Source of the DNA: an uncultured Clostridia bacterium
GTDB lineage: Bacteria > Bacillota > Clostridia > Lachnospirales > Anaerotignaceae
Direction of reading: 5' to 3'
Assembly: GCA_910587195.1 (NCBI GenBank)
Contig: CAJUKL010000034.1
Coordinates: 1-26,291 of the forward strand
DNA length: 26,291 nucleotides
This document shows, in pieces, positions 8,019-14,999 of this stretch; within the stretch, counting starts at the first letter, position 1, and each line of letters begins with the position of its first letter. A model generated the notes under the pieces. That model did not search any database. It was given only the letters and a program-made list of their open reading frames with translations, and was not told the origin of the DNA. A program made the position numbers and the translations under genes.

Positions 8019-10001
8019 TTAATCTTTTTCCTTTATCATACCACTTCGATAAGCAAAAAGAAGTTTTTCCAAATCGTTAATTCTTCTTTGTATATTTTTT
8101 CCAATGTCAGTATCTTTTACACGGATTCTTTCTTTTGAATATTGCAATGCTACTTTTGAGGAAAAAATATCTCTTTCCTGCAAAATAGCATTTTCTGTTG
8201 ATTCAAAAGGCTCATGAGAAACCAATAACAAACCATGAGAATTATAAATCAAAGTATAGCCAGCAATACCAGTTTCTTTTTGATATGCCTTTGCAAAACC
8301 ACCATCTATTACAATCAATCTTCCATTTGCTTTGATAGGACTTTCCCCTTTTTTTACCTTTACAGGAACATGTCCATTGATAATATGAGAAGTTTTTGGC
8401 ATCAGTCCAAAATCAGATAAAATTGTTTCGCAAACACTTTCATCATTTCTTAAGTTATAATAAGGGTTTTTTACTTCTTCATGGGAAGTTTTATCATCAA
8501 TAAAATAGCGTTCAAAAGTCGTCATTTTCTTTTTGCCAAATAAAGGAGAATCTGCACCACACCATAAATACCAAGTCAAGTCCATACAATCTCGTTTTTG
8601 CTCAGAATGTGGTTTTCCAAAATAGCCCTCTCTAACAGAACGCTCTACAGCATCTAAATAACTTTTACCAACATAACGCCTGCCTTGAAAATTCACTGTT
8701 TTAAGAGAACCATCTTCATTCATCGGAATACAACCATGAAACAATAAATTAGAATTAAATACTTTATACATACTACCTTTAGAAAACAAAAGTCTTGTAT
8801 GTGCTTGTAACTTTTCACTATTGATAAAAGAAGATTTTATTTTTGCTAATACTTCTTCTTCTTCTTTGGTAAAAGCATAAGGGTCTTGTAGGTCTATGGT
8901 TGGGAAATTTGTGTCATTCATTTTATATTCCACACCTTCTATGCTTACTATTCCCTTTTCCAAATCAATTTTATCTAGCAACAAACGATTATCCATGTGA
9001 AATTCTGGATGTCTTTTGATAATTTGTGCTTCTGCCTTAAATTGCATTATCGCAATGGCTTTATGCATTTTAGCAATCATATTAAAATCTTTATCTGAAA
9101 GCATTCCCTCTGTAATTTTAGGCTCAAAGCGAGTACAAGGGTCATTTGCATATTGTTCCATTGCAAAGGTTGCCAAAGGAATTAAATTAATTCCATAATC
9201 TTCTTCTATGGTATCTAAGTTAGCATATCTTGCTTGAATCCGTAATACATTACAAATCAATGCCTGACAGCCTGCTGCTGCTCCCATCCAAGAAATGTCA
9301 TGATTTCCCCATTGAATATCCACAGAATGATATTCTGATAAAATATCCATTATTTTTGCCGCTTTGGGGCCTCTATCATAAATATCTCCTATAACATGAA
9401 GCTGGTCAATCGAAAGTCTTTGAATTAAAAGGGCGAGTGCAATAATAAATCTATCTGCTTGGTCTAACTCAATAATGGTGTTAATAATTTCAGAATAATA
9501 CATTTGTTTGTCGCTGCCAATGCTATCTTCATGCAACAATTCTTCTATAATATAAGCAAAATCCTGTGGTAATGCCTTTCTCACTTTAGAACGTGTATAT
9601 TTAGAAGATACCACTTTACAAATATGTATTAATCTATGGAGTGTAATTTTATACCAGTCTTTCATATCAGTTTCTACTTTTGCAATTTGTTCTAATTTTT
9701 GTTCTGGATAATATATCAAAGTTGCTAATGATTTTTTTTCTGCTTCTCGTAAAGTTGCCCCAAAAATTTCTTCAATATGGTTTTTAATAACACCAGAAGC
9801 ATTTTTCAATACGTGACGGAATGACTCCAATTCTCCATGAATATCAGACACAAAATGTTCTGTTCCTTTTGCAAGATTTAAAATTGCTTTTAAGTTAACA
9901 ATTTCAGAGCTTGCTCTGTTAATATTGCTATAGCTTTGTGAAAGTAATTGCAGATATTTCATTTCATCATTGTTAAATGTTTTTCCATTTGAATATGACA
10001 T
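8019..10001 (-). CDS. fbp: Fructose-1,6-bisphosphatase, class III
   Basis: Gluconeogenic enzyme converting fructose-1,6-bisphosphate to fructose-6-phosphate in the cytosol. Class III is the large Bacillota form with a calcineurin-like metallophosphatase fold, and 660 residues is the usual length. Metal-binding motifs are visible in order: SDIHGE (52-57), GDIYDRGP, WGNHD, the CIP segment after the large insertion, and INGHVPV near residue 560. It starts MSYSNGKTFN with GGGGGAG upstream. It appears monocistronic. The 3' end is followed directly by the dispersed repeat and then a strong terminator. No damage is seen. Confidence 0.95.
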   Translation of the reverse strand: MSYSNGKTFNNDEMKYLQLLSQSYSNINRASSEIVNLKAILNLAKGTEHFVSDIHGELESFRHVLKNASGVIKNHIEEIFGATLREAEKKSLATLIYYPEQKLEQIAKVETDMKDWYKITLHRLIHICKVVSSKYTRSKVRKALPQDFAYIIEELLHEDSIGSDKQMYYSEIINTIIELDQADRFIIALALLIQRLSIDQLHVIGDIYDRGPKAAKIMDILSEYHSVDIQWGNHDISWMGAAAGCQALICNVLRIQARYANLDTIEEDYGINLIPLATFAMEQYANDPCTRFEPKITEGMLSDKDFNMIAKMHKAIAIMQFKAEAQIIKRHPEFHMDNRLLLDKIDLEKGIVSIEGVEYKMNDTNFPTIDLQDPYAFTKEEEEVLAKIKSSFINSEKLQAHTRLLFSKGSMYKVFNSNLLFHGCIPMNEDGSLKTVNFQGRRYVGKSYLDAVERSVREGYFGKPHSEQKRDCMDLTWYLWCGADSPLFGKKKMTTFERYFIDDKTSHEEVKNPYYNLRNDESVCETILSDFGLMPKTSHIINGHVPVKVKKGESPIKANGRLIVIDGGFAKAYQKETGIAGYTLIYNSHGLLLVSHEPFESTENAILQERDIFSSKVALQYSKERIRVKDTDIGKNIQRRINDLEKLLFAYRSGMIKEKD

Positions 10002-10176
10002 ATTTTCTCCCCCATTCTAAAGTTATTCTTTTTTGCTACAAATAGTATATTTCATTTGATAAAATACAAAAAAAGTAAAGTAAGATAATTTTAGTATATC
10101 ATACTCCACTTTTTTTTCCTAGTGTTTTTCATGCAAAATTTAGTAATTATTTTTGAAAATACAATGAAATTCCATT

Positions 10177-11205
10177 TTATTTTTGTGCTTTATCATCATC
10201 AGATGTTTGTTGCTGCTGTATAGTATCTGGCGTTTTTTCCAAATCAATTTTATTATTTTGCTCATTATTTGACATTTTTTCCAAATCAATCTTATTTTGT
10301 ATTTCTTCTTTTATTTGTTTCCATTCATTTTGTTCTTCTTCCTCTATTTTTTTCTGTTCAACTTTATCTTCTTCTTTTTTCCAAACACGATTTAAAAATA
10401 ATACCGTCATAAACACAATAAAAAAGCCATTGATAATTACATAATGCACAAAATTCCAAATAGCAAAAGAAAGAAAATAAGTAGCATCTGTAGTGCTAAT
10501 CTGATTTAACATTGGTTCCACCCCTTGCCCCAAGGCAAAAGAAAGAATCAAACATAATGCCAAATATAAAAAAGTTTCTTTAAAATGATTTTTTACTGCT
10601 CTTTTGCTTGCCATCAATGCCATCATTCCGCTTAATCCTTGTATTGCTACAACCTCATCTGCAAAAGCCCACATAGTTGTAAAATAAGCAAGAAATAACA
10701 AACAAAATATTACAACAACACAAAACAATATCATTCCTATTTCAGGAATAGACAAACAACTAAAACCTAAAATTAAAAAAGAAAACATAATCAGAAATAA
10801 AAATACTGCCTGTAAAAAAGTCGTCCAAATTGCTGCTGGTGCTTTAGAAAAACTATACAAAAAATTACTTTTTGCACTGCTTTTTTGCTCTTGTATAATA
10901 TTTACAACACCTGCCACAATAGCAATACTTGCTAGAGGTTGCAATACCATTTGCACCAGTGAGGAAACTAGATTATATAAGGATGCACTTACAAGTATAT
11001 TCATTTCTGCTGTCATATCTAGTTTTTTGCTATATAAAGATTCTAAATCTGTTTGAGATAATATCCATTGGTTAAATAAAAATAAAGGAACAATAATAAA
11101 AAAACTTACAAATAAAATTGTTTTGATATTTTGTTTATAAATATTTGCTGCTATCGAAAGTAATTCAGACATGGTAAGTCGTTTTGATTTGATGCGCTCT
11201 AACAT
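10177..11205 (-). CDS. Six-helix membrane protein of unknown function
   Basis: A 342-residue product with about six predicted membrane helices (first at 28-50, last ending near 270), followed by a cytoplasmic tail of about 70 residues rich in Lys, Glu, Gln and Asn. The tail contains two copies of NKIDLEK about 17 residues apart. The N-terminal pattern (ELLSIAANIYKQNIKTILFVSFF) resembles the membrane domain seen at the N-terminus of some glycerophosphodiester phosphodiesterases, but no catalytic domain follows. It sits 14 nt downstream of rbgA with AAGGAG before the ATG, so it is the last gene of a lepB-rbgA operon, in the place often taken by rnhB in Bacillota. Function is not predictable. 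Confidence 0.7.
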   Translation of the reverse strand: MLERIKSKRLTMSELLSIAANIYKQNIKTILFVSFFIIVPLFLFNQWILSQTDLESLYSKKLDMTAEMNILVSASLYNLVSSLVQMVLQPLASIAIVAGVVNIIQEQKSSAKSNFLYSFSKAPAAIWTTFLQAVFLFLIMFSFLILGFSCLSIPEIGMILFCVVVIFCLLFLAYFTTMWAFADEVVAIQGLSGMMALMASKRAVKNHFKETFLYLALCLILSFALGQGVEPMLNQISTTDATYFLSFAIWNFVHYVIINGFFIVFMTVLFLNRVWKKEEDKVEQKKIEEEEQNEWKQIKEEIQNKIDLEKMSNNEQNNKIDLEKTPDTIQQQQTSDDDKAQK

Positions 11206-11219
11206 ATAAATTCTCCTTT

Positions 11220-12077
11220 TTAAATGATTTCTTCTGGTAATTCTAAGGTAATTTTACCTAACTTTCCGCCCCTATACTCGTCTAGCAAAATTTTTGCAGC
11301 TCTATCTATATCCGGTTCTCCGCCTTTTTGCTTAAATCCTCTTTCTATTGCAATTTTTTCTAATATTTTATGAGGTTCTTCTATTGTGTCAAATGCAATT
11401 TTATATCTATCTTTTATATTTTGGCTATGTCTGAGCAAAAGGCAATCAATCAATTCTGTTGCGAGTGTTGTTAAATCTAAAATATCATCATTGACTGCAC
11501 CTGTAAAAGCCAATTTTAAACCAACTGCTTTATCATCAAATTTTGGCCATAAAATACCTGGTGTATCTAACAATTCAAAATCTTTTTTTAATTTTATCCA
11601 TTGTTTTCCTCTGGTTACGCCTGGTTTATCTCCTGTTTTTGCTGTTGTTTTTCCCACATATTGATTGATAAAAGTAGATTTTCCCACATTGGGTATTCCA
11701 ACAATCATACTTCTGATAGGAACAAATAATCTGCCTCTTGCTTTTAACCTTTCTACTTTTTCTTTCATAAAAGCTCTTGCTGTATTTGTCACTTCTGTCA
11801 TACTAGTTCCCTTTAAAGAATTGATTTTTATAACTGCAAACCCTTTTTGTTGATAATAAGTTTCCCAAAGTGCTGTTATCTTTTCTTCTGCTAAATCACA
11901 TTTATTTAATAACAGGATACGATATTTATTTTTTGCCAATTCATCTATATCTGGATTTTTGCTGCTATAGGGGATTCTTGCATCTACTAATTCTATGACA
12001 ATATCCACTAAAGATATGTTTTCTATCATCATACGTTTTGTTTTTGTCATATGTCCCGGATACCACTGTATATTCAT
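11220..12077 (-). CDS. rbgA: Ribosome biogenesis GTPase RbgA/YlqF
   Basis: Circularly permuted GTPase needed for late 50S subunit assembly in Bacillota. The permuted motif order is clear: G4 NKCDL (58-62), then G1 GIPNVGKS (127-134), G2 PGVTRGK, and G3 DTPG (171-174). The N-terminus IQWYPGHMTK is diagnostic of the YlqF group. The C-terminal domain of about 100 residues matches the family length (285 in total). The start at 12077 has AAAGGTGA as SD, overlapping the end of lepB 6 nt upstream, which indicates tight coupling. Confidence 0.95.
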   Translation of the reverse strand: MNIQWYPGHMTKTKRMMIENISLVDIVIELVDARIPYSSKNPDIDELAKNKYRILLLNKCDLAEEKITALWETYYQQKGFAVIKINSLKGTSMTEVTNTARAFMKEKVERLKARGRLFVPIRSMIVGIPNVGKSTFINQYVGKTTAKTGDKPGVTRGKQWIKLKKDFELLDTPGILWPKFDDKAVGLKLAFTGAVNDDILDLTTLATELIDCLLLRHSQNIKDRYKIAFDTIEEPHKILEKIAIERGFKQKGGEPDIDRAAKILLDEYRGGKLGKITLELPEEII

Positions 12078-12083
12078 TTTTTA

Positions 12084-12650
12084 TCACCTTTCTTTCCTAC
12101 TTTTTACAACTCCCATATTATCAAAAGGATAGAAGCGAAAAACAACTTTCCCTTTTACATTTTCCTTTGCTATTGCGCCAACAGTTGCTTCTCTGCTGTC
12201 TGTGCTTGCATTTCTATTATCTCCCATTACAAAATAGCAATTTTCTTTTACAACAAAAGGATATTCTATTGTTCCAGGCTGTTGTACCATTTCCAAAATA
12301 TAATCCTCTTTTTGTTCTTCTCCATTGATATATAATACATATTCCCAATCCCAGCCATCTTCTTTTAGGCGCATATCAACCTCATCTCCAGGTACTGCAA
12401 TCACTCTTTTAATAATATTTTCTTTTCTGTTGCCAGAATCTAGCCAACAAATTGCAACATCACCCTTTTGAGGTTCTCCTATGTGATACGCTAATTTATT
12501 GACAAGGACAAAATCTCCATGATGAAAATTAGGTTCCATAGAAGAACCTTTGACGGTAATTGTTCCAAGCACAAATGTTCTGCATAAAAATACCAATAAA
12601 ATAATGATTAGTAATTGGATAATCCAAGGAATTCTTTTTTTTTCTGTCAT
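12084..12650 (-). CDS. lepB: Signal peptidase I
   Basis: Type I signal peptidase of 188 residues that cleaves signal peptides on the outer face of the membrane. One N-terminal TM segment (8-27) is followed by box B with catalytic Ser37 (KGSSMEP), box D with the general-base Lys81 (IIKRVIAVPGD), and box E GDNRNASTDSR. The Gram-positive short form without a second TM is expected. The SD is AGGAGG. It lies upstream of rbgA (6-nt gap) and downstream of rplS but beyond a strong terminator, so the lepB-rbgA unit probably has its own promoter between 12651 and 12701, although I see no clear consensus there. Confidence 0.95.
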   Translation of the reverse strand: MTEKKRIPWIIQLLIIILLVFLCRTFVLGTITVKGSSMEPNFHHGDFVLVNKLAYHIGEPQKGDVAICWLDSGNRKENIIKRVIAVPGDEVDMRLKEDGWDWEYVLYINGEEQKEDYILEMVQQPGTIEYPFVVKENCYFVMGDNRNASTDSREATVGAIAKENVKGKVVFRFYPFDNMGVVKSRKER

Positions 12651-12701
12651 AATTTCCTCCTATCAAAATAAGTCTTACTTTTTATTATCTTTTTTAAAGT
12701 G

Positions 12702-12738
12702 AAAACAGCCTTGATGATTTCCCCATCAAGGCTGTTTT
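12702..12738 (-). terminator. Terminator of rplS
   Basis: A perfect 15-bp stem, AAAACAGCCTTGATG paired with its complement (12702-12716 with 12724-12738) and a 7-nt loop. It is flanked by U-rich DNA and lies 6 nt after the rplS stop. The symmetric A/T ends make it able to work in both directions. Confidence 0.9.
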
Positions 12739-12744
12739 GTTTTA

Positions 12745-13089
12745 TTATCTTAATACTTCTTTTACTTTTGCAGCTTTTCCAACTTTATCTCTTAAGTAGA
12801 ACAGTTTTGCACGTCTAACAATACCACGCCTTACGACTTCAATACGGTCAACTCTTGGGGAGTGTAAAGGCCATGTTCTTTCTACACCAACGCCAGAAGC
12901 AATTCTTCTTACAGTGAAGGTTTCTCTGATACCGCCATTTTGTCTTTTAATAACAACGCCTTCAAACATCTGTAATCTTTCTCTGGAACCTTCTACTACT
13001 TTTGCATAAACACGAATTGTATCACCTACATTAAAAGGTGTAATATCACTTTTGAGCTGTTCTTTTTCTAATTCCTTAATAATATCCAT
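12745..13089 (-). CDS. rplS: 50S ribosomal protein L19
   Basis: L19 lies at the 30S-50S interface. The 114-residue product has the family landmarks: F-x-x-GDT(I/V) near residue 20, ERLQMFEGVVIKRQNGG, ETFTVRRIASGVGVERTWPLHSPRVD, and the C-terminal RRGIVRRAKLFYLRDKVGKAA. The SD is GGGAGG. It is transcribed alone, from a strong promoter at 13170-13198 through a leader of about 74 nt to a terminator directly after the stop. The usual upstream partners (rpsP, rimM, trmD) are not in this window. Confidence 0.97.
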   Translation of the reverse strand: MDIIKELEKEQLKSDITPFNVGDTIRVYAKVVEGSRERLQMFEGVVIKRQNGGIRETFTVRRIASGVGVERTWPLHSPRVDRIEVVRRGIVRRAKLFYLRDKVGKAAKVKEVLR

Positions 13090-13163
13090 ACTTTGTTTCC
13101 TCCCTTCCTCAAAGACATTCTTATGATACCCTTTGCATCACAGCGGACTGCCTGTACTCACGG
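13090..13163 (-). promoter_or_regulatory. rplS 5' leader, possible L19 autoregulatory leader
   Basis: A leader of about 74 nt between the predicted start site and rplS. It contains short complementary words able to fold: ACAG/CTGT, TGAT/ATCA and CAAAG/CTTTG, the last closing near the SD. Rfam has an L19 leader family (RF00556) in Bacillota. Membership is not tested here. Confidence 0.35.
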
Positions 13164-13169
13164 TAATAT

Positions 13170-13198
13170 ATTATACCATTTCATTCAAAAAAAAGCAA
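13170..13198 (-). promoter_or_regulatory. rplS promoter
   Basis: On the - strand TTGCTT (13193-13198), 17-bp spacer, TATAAT (13170-13175) within GGTATAATATATTACC. The -10 is consensus, with optimal spacing. Confidence 0.75.
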
Positions 13199-13205
13199 TC
13201 ATTTT

Positions 13206-13330
13206 TTATATTTTTGTTATAAAAATTTTATGAGAAGCAATATTTGTTACAGAAGCAGAATAATAGAGAATAATATTTTGTTTTAATAACTCTTTGGTTA
13301 GTAATTGCTCTATTTTATCTTTTTCTCCAT
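13206..13330 (-). pseudogene. Possible 41-residue ORF needing a -1 frameshift at AAAAAG, or decayed small gene
   Basis: Directly behind a near-consensus promoter and AAGGAG (10 nt spacing) is an ATG at 13330 reading M-E-K-K-I-K then TAG. A -1 shift on the slippery G-AAA-AAG gives an open frame of 41 residues, starting MEKKDKIEQLL and ending FITKI, to a TAA at 13206-13208. I do not recognise the product. It could be programmed frameshifting, a pseudogene with one A lost or gained, or chance in AT-rich DNA. Confidence 0.25.
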
Positions 13331-13357
13331 TTTTATTTTTCTCCTTATTCTATGTTT

Positions 13358-13386
13358 ATTATATTCGTTCTTACATAAAATAGCAA
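13358..13386 (-). promoter_or_regulatory. Second, upstream promoter toward rplS
   Basis: On the - strand TTGCTA (13381-13386), 17-bp spacer, TATAAT (13358-13363). It would transcribe the frameshifted small ORF and could read on into rplS, since no hairpin terminator is seen between. Confidence 0.6.
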
Positions 13387-13440
13387 ATTATTTGAAATTA
13401 ATAAATTTTTATTCTGTCCCAAGATATTTTTTGTAATCTC

Positions 13441-13469
13441 TTTTCAAAATTAGATTTCTATGGTATAAT
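13441..13469 (+). promoter_or_regulatory. Promoter candidate for the 75-residue ORF
   Basis: TTTTCA (13441-13446), 17-bp spacer, TATAAT (13464-13469). It implies a 5' leader of about 175 nt before the ORF at 13652. The -35 is only 4 of 6. Confidence 0.45.
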
Positions 13470-13553
13470 TTTAATCAAATATTTATGTTCTGTTCACAAA
13501 ATTTCTTTATTTTTTTTATATCCTATGATTAAAGATTAACTTTTTCCTTTTTT

Positions 13554-13576
13554 AGAGCAATCTCTTAGGTTGTTCT
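13554..13576 (+). other. Hairpin in the leader of the 75-residue ORF
   Basis: AGAGCAATCT pairs with AGGTTGTTCT over 10 bp, including two G-U pairs, with a CTT loop. No T tract follows on either strand, so it is not an ordinary terminator. A regulatory role in the long leader is possible but unproven. The G-U pairs mean it is a better RNA hairpin on + than a DNA palindrome. Confidence 0.35.
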
Positions 13577-13651
13577 ACCAAAATATACCTATTAGTAAGG
13601 AAAAAAACAAATTTATAATTTGACATTTTTGTCTTTTATAAGGAGGTTTTT

Positions 13652-13879
13652 ATGTCACAAAACAATGAAAACTCTTTGATTACAGTACAAAATACAAATG
13701 AAGAAGAAATAATAGAAAATGTGCGTCATTTATGGCATATGCTACAATCTATACAAATAACAAAATATTTGTTTCAAGTCGAGGAGATAGAAGTGGAGCA
13801 TACACCAGAAGAAGCACAAATTGCTTATGATAAAATCAACGCCATTCCTTTGGGTACTCGTGTAGATGTAAATGCATAA
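13652..13879 (+). CDS. Small acidic protein of unknown function
   Basis: A 75-residue soluble protein, acidic (many Glu, few basic residues), with predicted helices around EEEIIENVRHLWHMLQSI and HTPEEAQIAYDKIN. I do not recognise a family. Coding is supported by a very strong SD (AAGGAGG, 6 nt from the ATG), an upstream promoter and an immediate terminator. The leader is unusually long, with an RNA hairpin. It is an independent transcription unit just upstream of smpB-ssrA. Confidence 0.65.
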   Translation: MSQNNENSLITVQNTNEEEIIENVRHLWHMLQSIQITKYLFQVEEIEVEHTPEEAQIAYDKINAIPLGTRVDVNA

Positions 13880-13885
13880 TCAGAT

Positions 13886-13917
13886 AAAAAAGCGTTTGGA
13901 TAAAAAACGCTTTTTTT
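13886..13917 (+). terminator. Terminator after the 75-residue ORF
   Basis: A/T-extended stem around AGCGTTT / AAACGCT (13891-13897 with 13905-13911), followed by TTTTTTT. Confidence 0.85.
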
Positions 13918-13933
13918 GTCATCATTTTGTTAC

Positions 13934-13961
13934 TTGCTTTTTTTATCGAATATGTTATAAT
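13934..13961 (+). promoter_or_regulatory. Promoter of smpB (and probably ssrA)
   Basis: TTGCTT (13934-13939), 16-bp spacer, TATAAT (13956-13961), 41 bp before the smpB ATG. Confidence 0.65.
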
Positions 13962-14002
13962 AAAAAAATAATATTGATTGGTAGGCAGAAAAAGGTGTTA
14001 TT

Positions 14003-14476
14003 ATGGCAAAAGAAAAAAGCAAAAAACTTATCGCTCAAAATAAAAAAGCATTCCATGACTATTTTATAGAAGAAACTTTTCAAGCTGGAATTTCTCTTGC
14101 TGGAACAGAAGTAAAATCTCTCCGTCAAGGAAAATGCAGTTTAAAAGAAAGTTTTATTCGCATTGAAAATGGGGAAGCATTTCTTTATAGTATGCACATT
14201 AGCCCCTATGAGCAAGGAAATGTGTTTAATAAAAATCCTTTGCGAACCAGAAAATTACTTTTGCATAAAAGTCAAATTAGAAAAATTGCGGGTGCTATCC
14301 AAGCAACTGGCTATACTGTAGTACCCTTAAAAGTATATTTTGATAGAGGACTTGTAAAAGTAGATATTGCGATTGCTAAAGGTAAAAAACTCTATGATAA
14401 AAGACAAACCATTGCCAAAAATGACCAACGTCGACAAGCAGAAAAAGATTTTAAAATCCGAAATCTAACCTTATAA
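14003..14476 (+). CDS. smpB: SsrA-binding protein SmpB
   Basis: SmpB binds the tRNA-like domain of tmRNA and brings it to stalled ribosomes for trans-translation. The 157-residue length is standard. Family words are present in order: KKAFHDYFIEETFQAGI, L(A)GTEVKSLRQGKCSLKES(F), HISPYEQGN, R-x-RKLLLHKSQI, and the C-terminal tail GKKLYDKRQTIAKNDQRR that decodes the empty A site. The ssrA gene begins 15 nt downstream, so both partners of the system are together and possibly co-transcribed. No terminator separates them. Confidence 0.96.
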   Translation: MAKEKSKKLIAQNKKAFHDYFIEETFQAGISLAGTEVKSLRQGKCSLKESFIRIENGEAFLYSMHISPYEQGNVFNKNPLRTRKLLLHKSQIRKIAGAIQATGYTVVPLKVYFDRGLVKVDIAIAKGKKLYDKRQTIAKNDQRRQAEKDFKIRNLTL

Positions 14477-14491
14477 ATTAAATTGTATTAA

Positions 14492-14840
14492 GGGGATGTA
14501 ATGGTTTCGACGGGAGTTCTGAAAGTAGAGATAGCCATCTGCAGTCCCGGTCACTGCACATCAAACCGGAAAATTTTAAAAAGAAACGACAAAAACGAAT
14601 ATTTAATGGCAGCCTAAGCGCTGCCCGTCAGCCTCTAGTCGACCACTGCTAGAGAATCTGGCGCCGACAGGTGGTGCACTTTCTGCTGTAAGCTTTGCCA
14701 GTAGAAAAGATGAATGAAGCTACTAAAAAATATAGCCTGCTTTTCGGCGATATTTTGAGGGAATGTCAAAAGAAAAGCTGTGATGGGAGAAGTCTTTATG
14801 GAGGGATTTTCGGACAGGGGTTCAATTCCCCTCATCTCCA
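14492..14840 (+). ncRNA. ssrA: tmRNA (SsrA)
   Basis: It starts GGGGATGTAATGGTTTCGACGG, the standard tmRNA 5' end (quoted in part), and ends with the T arm GGGGTTCAATTCCCC and acceptor strand CATCTCC plus discriminator A. GGGGATG pairs with CATCTCC over 7 bp with one G-U. The tag frame ends NDKNEYLMAA then TAA (14585-14617), with the usual hydrophobic-Ala-Ala end; the exact resume codon is uncertain. The CCA is not encoded: TCG follows the discriminator. The 3' end is the insertion site of the element array, and the first 9 nt of the att core are the last 9 nt of the gene. Confidence 0.95.
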
Positions 14841-14846
14841 TCGGTT
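14832..14846. other. Left attachment core at the tmRNA 3' end
   Basis: TCATCTCCATCGGTT is shared exactly with 21554-21568. Its left part belongs to ssrA. To its right the sequence (ATATCCTCGACAACG...) is element-specific and repeats at the second junction. It therefore has the shape attL = B half joined to P' half. Confidence 0.8.
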
Positions 14847-14917
14847 AATATCCTCGACAACGCTGTAAATCCTTGATTTTATAAGGTTTTAACGTTGCAA
14901 CGGCAAGGAAAAGTAAC

Positions 14918-14957
14918 AAAAGAGCCTTTTCTTTCTTTTAGAGAAAAGGCTCTTTTT
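14918..14957. terminator. Bidirectional terminator at element 1 left end
   Basis: A 15-bp stem, AAAAGAGCCTTTTCT with AGAAAAGGCTCTTTT, followed by T on both strands. It ends the recombinase transcript (-) and lies where the tmRNA transcript (+) would need a terminator. An almost identical copy at the element 2 left end shows that it belongs to the element. Confidence 0.9.
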
Positions 14958-14999
14958 GTATGCTGCTTTTAGTATTAGCAAATAGTAACTGTCATATTT

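Noticed and set aside
10002..10176. Terminator in the fbp upstream gap for the six-helix membrane-protein gene
   Set aside because: Only short, poorly matched inverted words (AGTAT/ATACT inside A/T tracts); not enough to support a call, and the gene there ends on the other side.
14635..14841. 68-residue - strand ORF over the tmRNA
   Set aside because: Lies wholly in the structured ssrA gene; no SD or family similarity.
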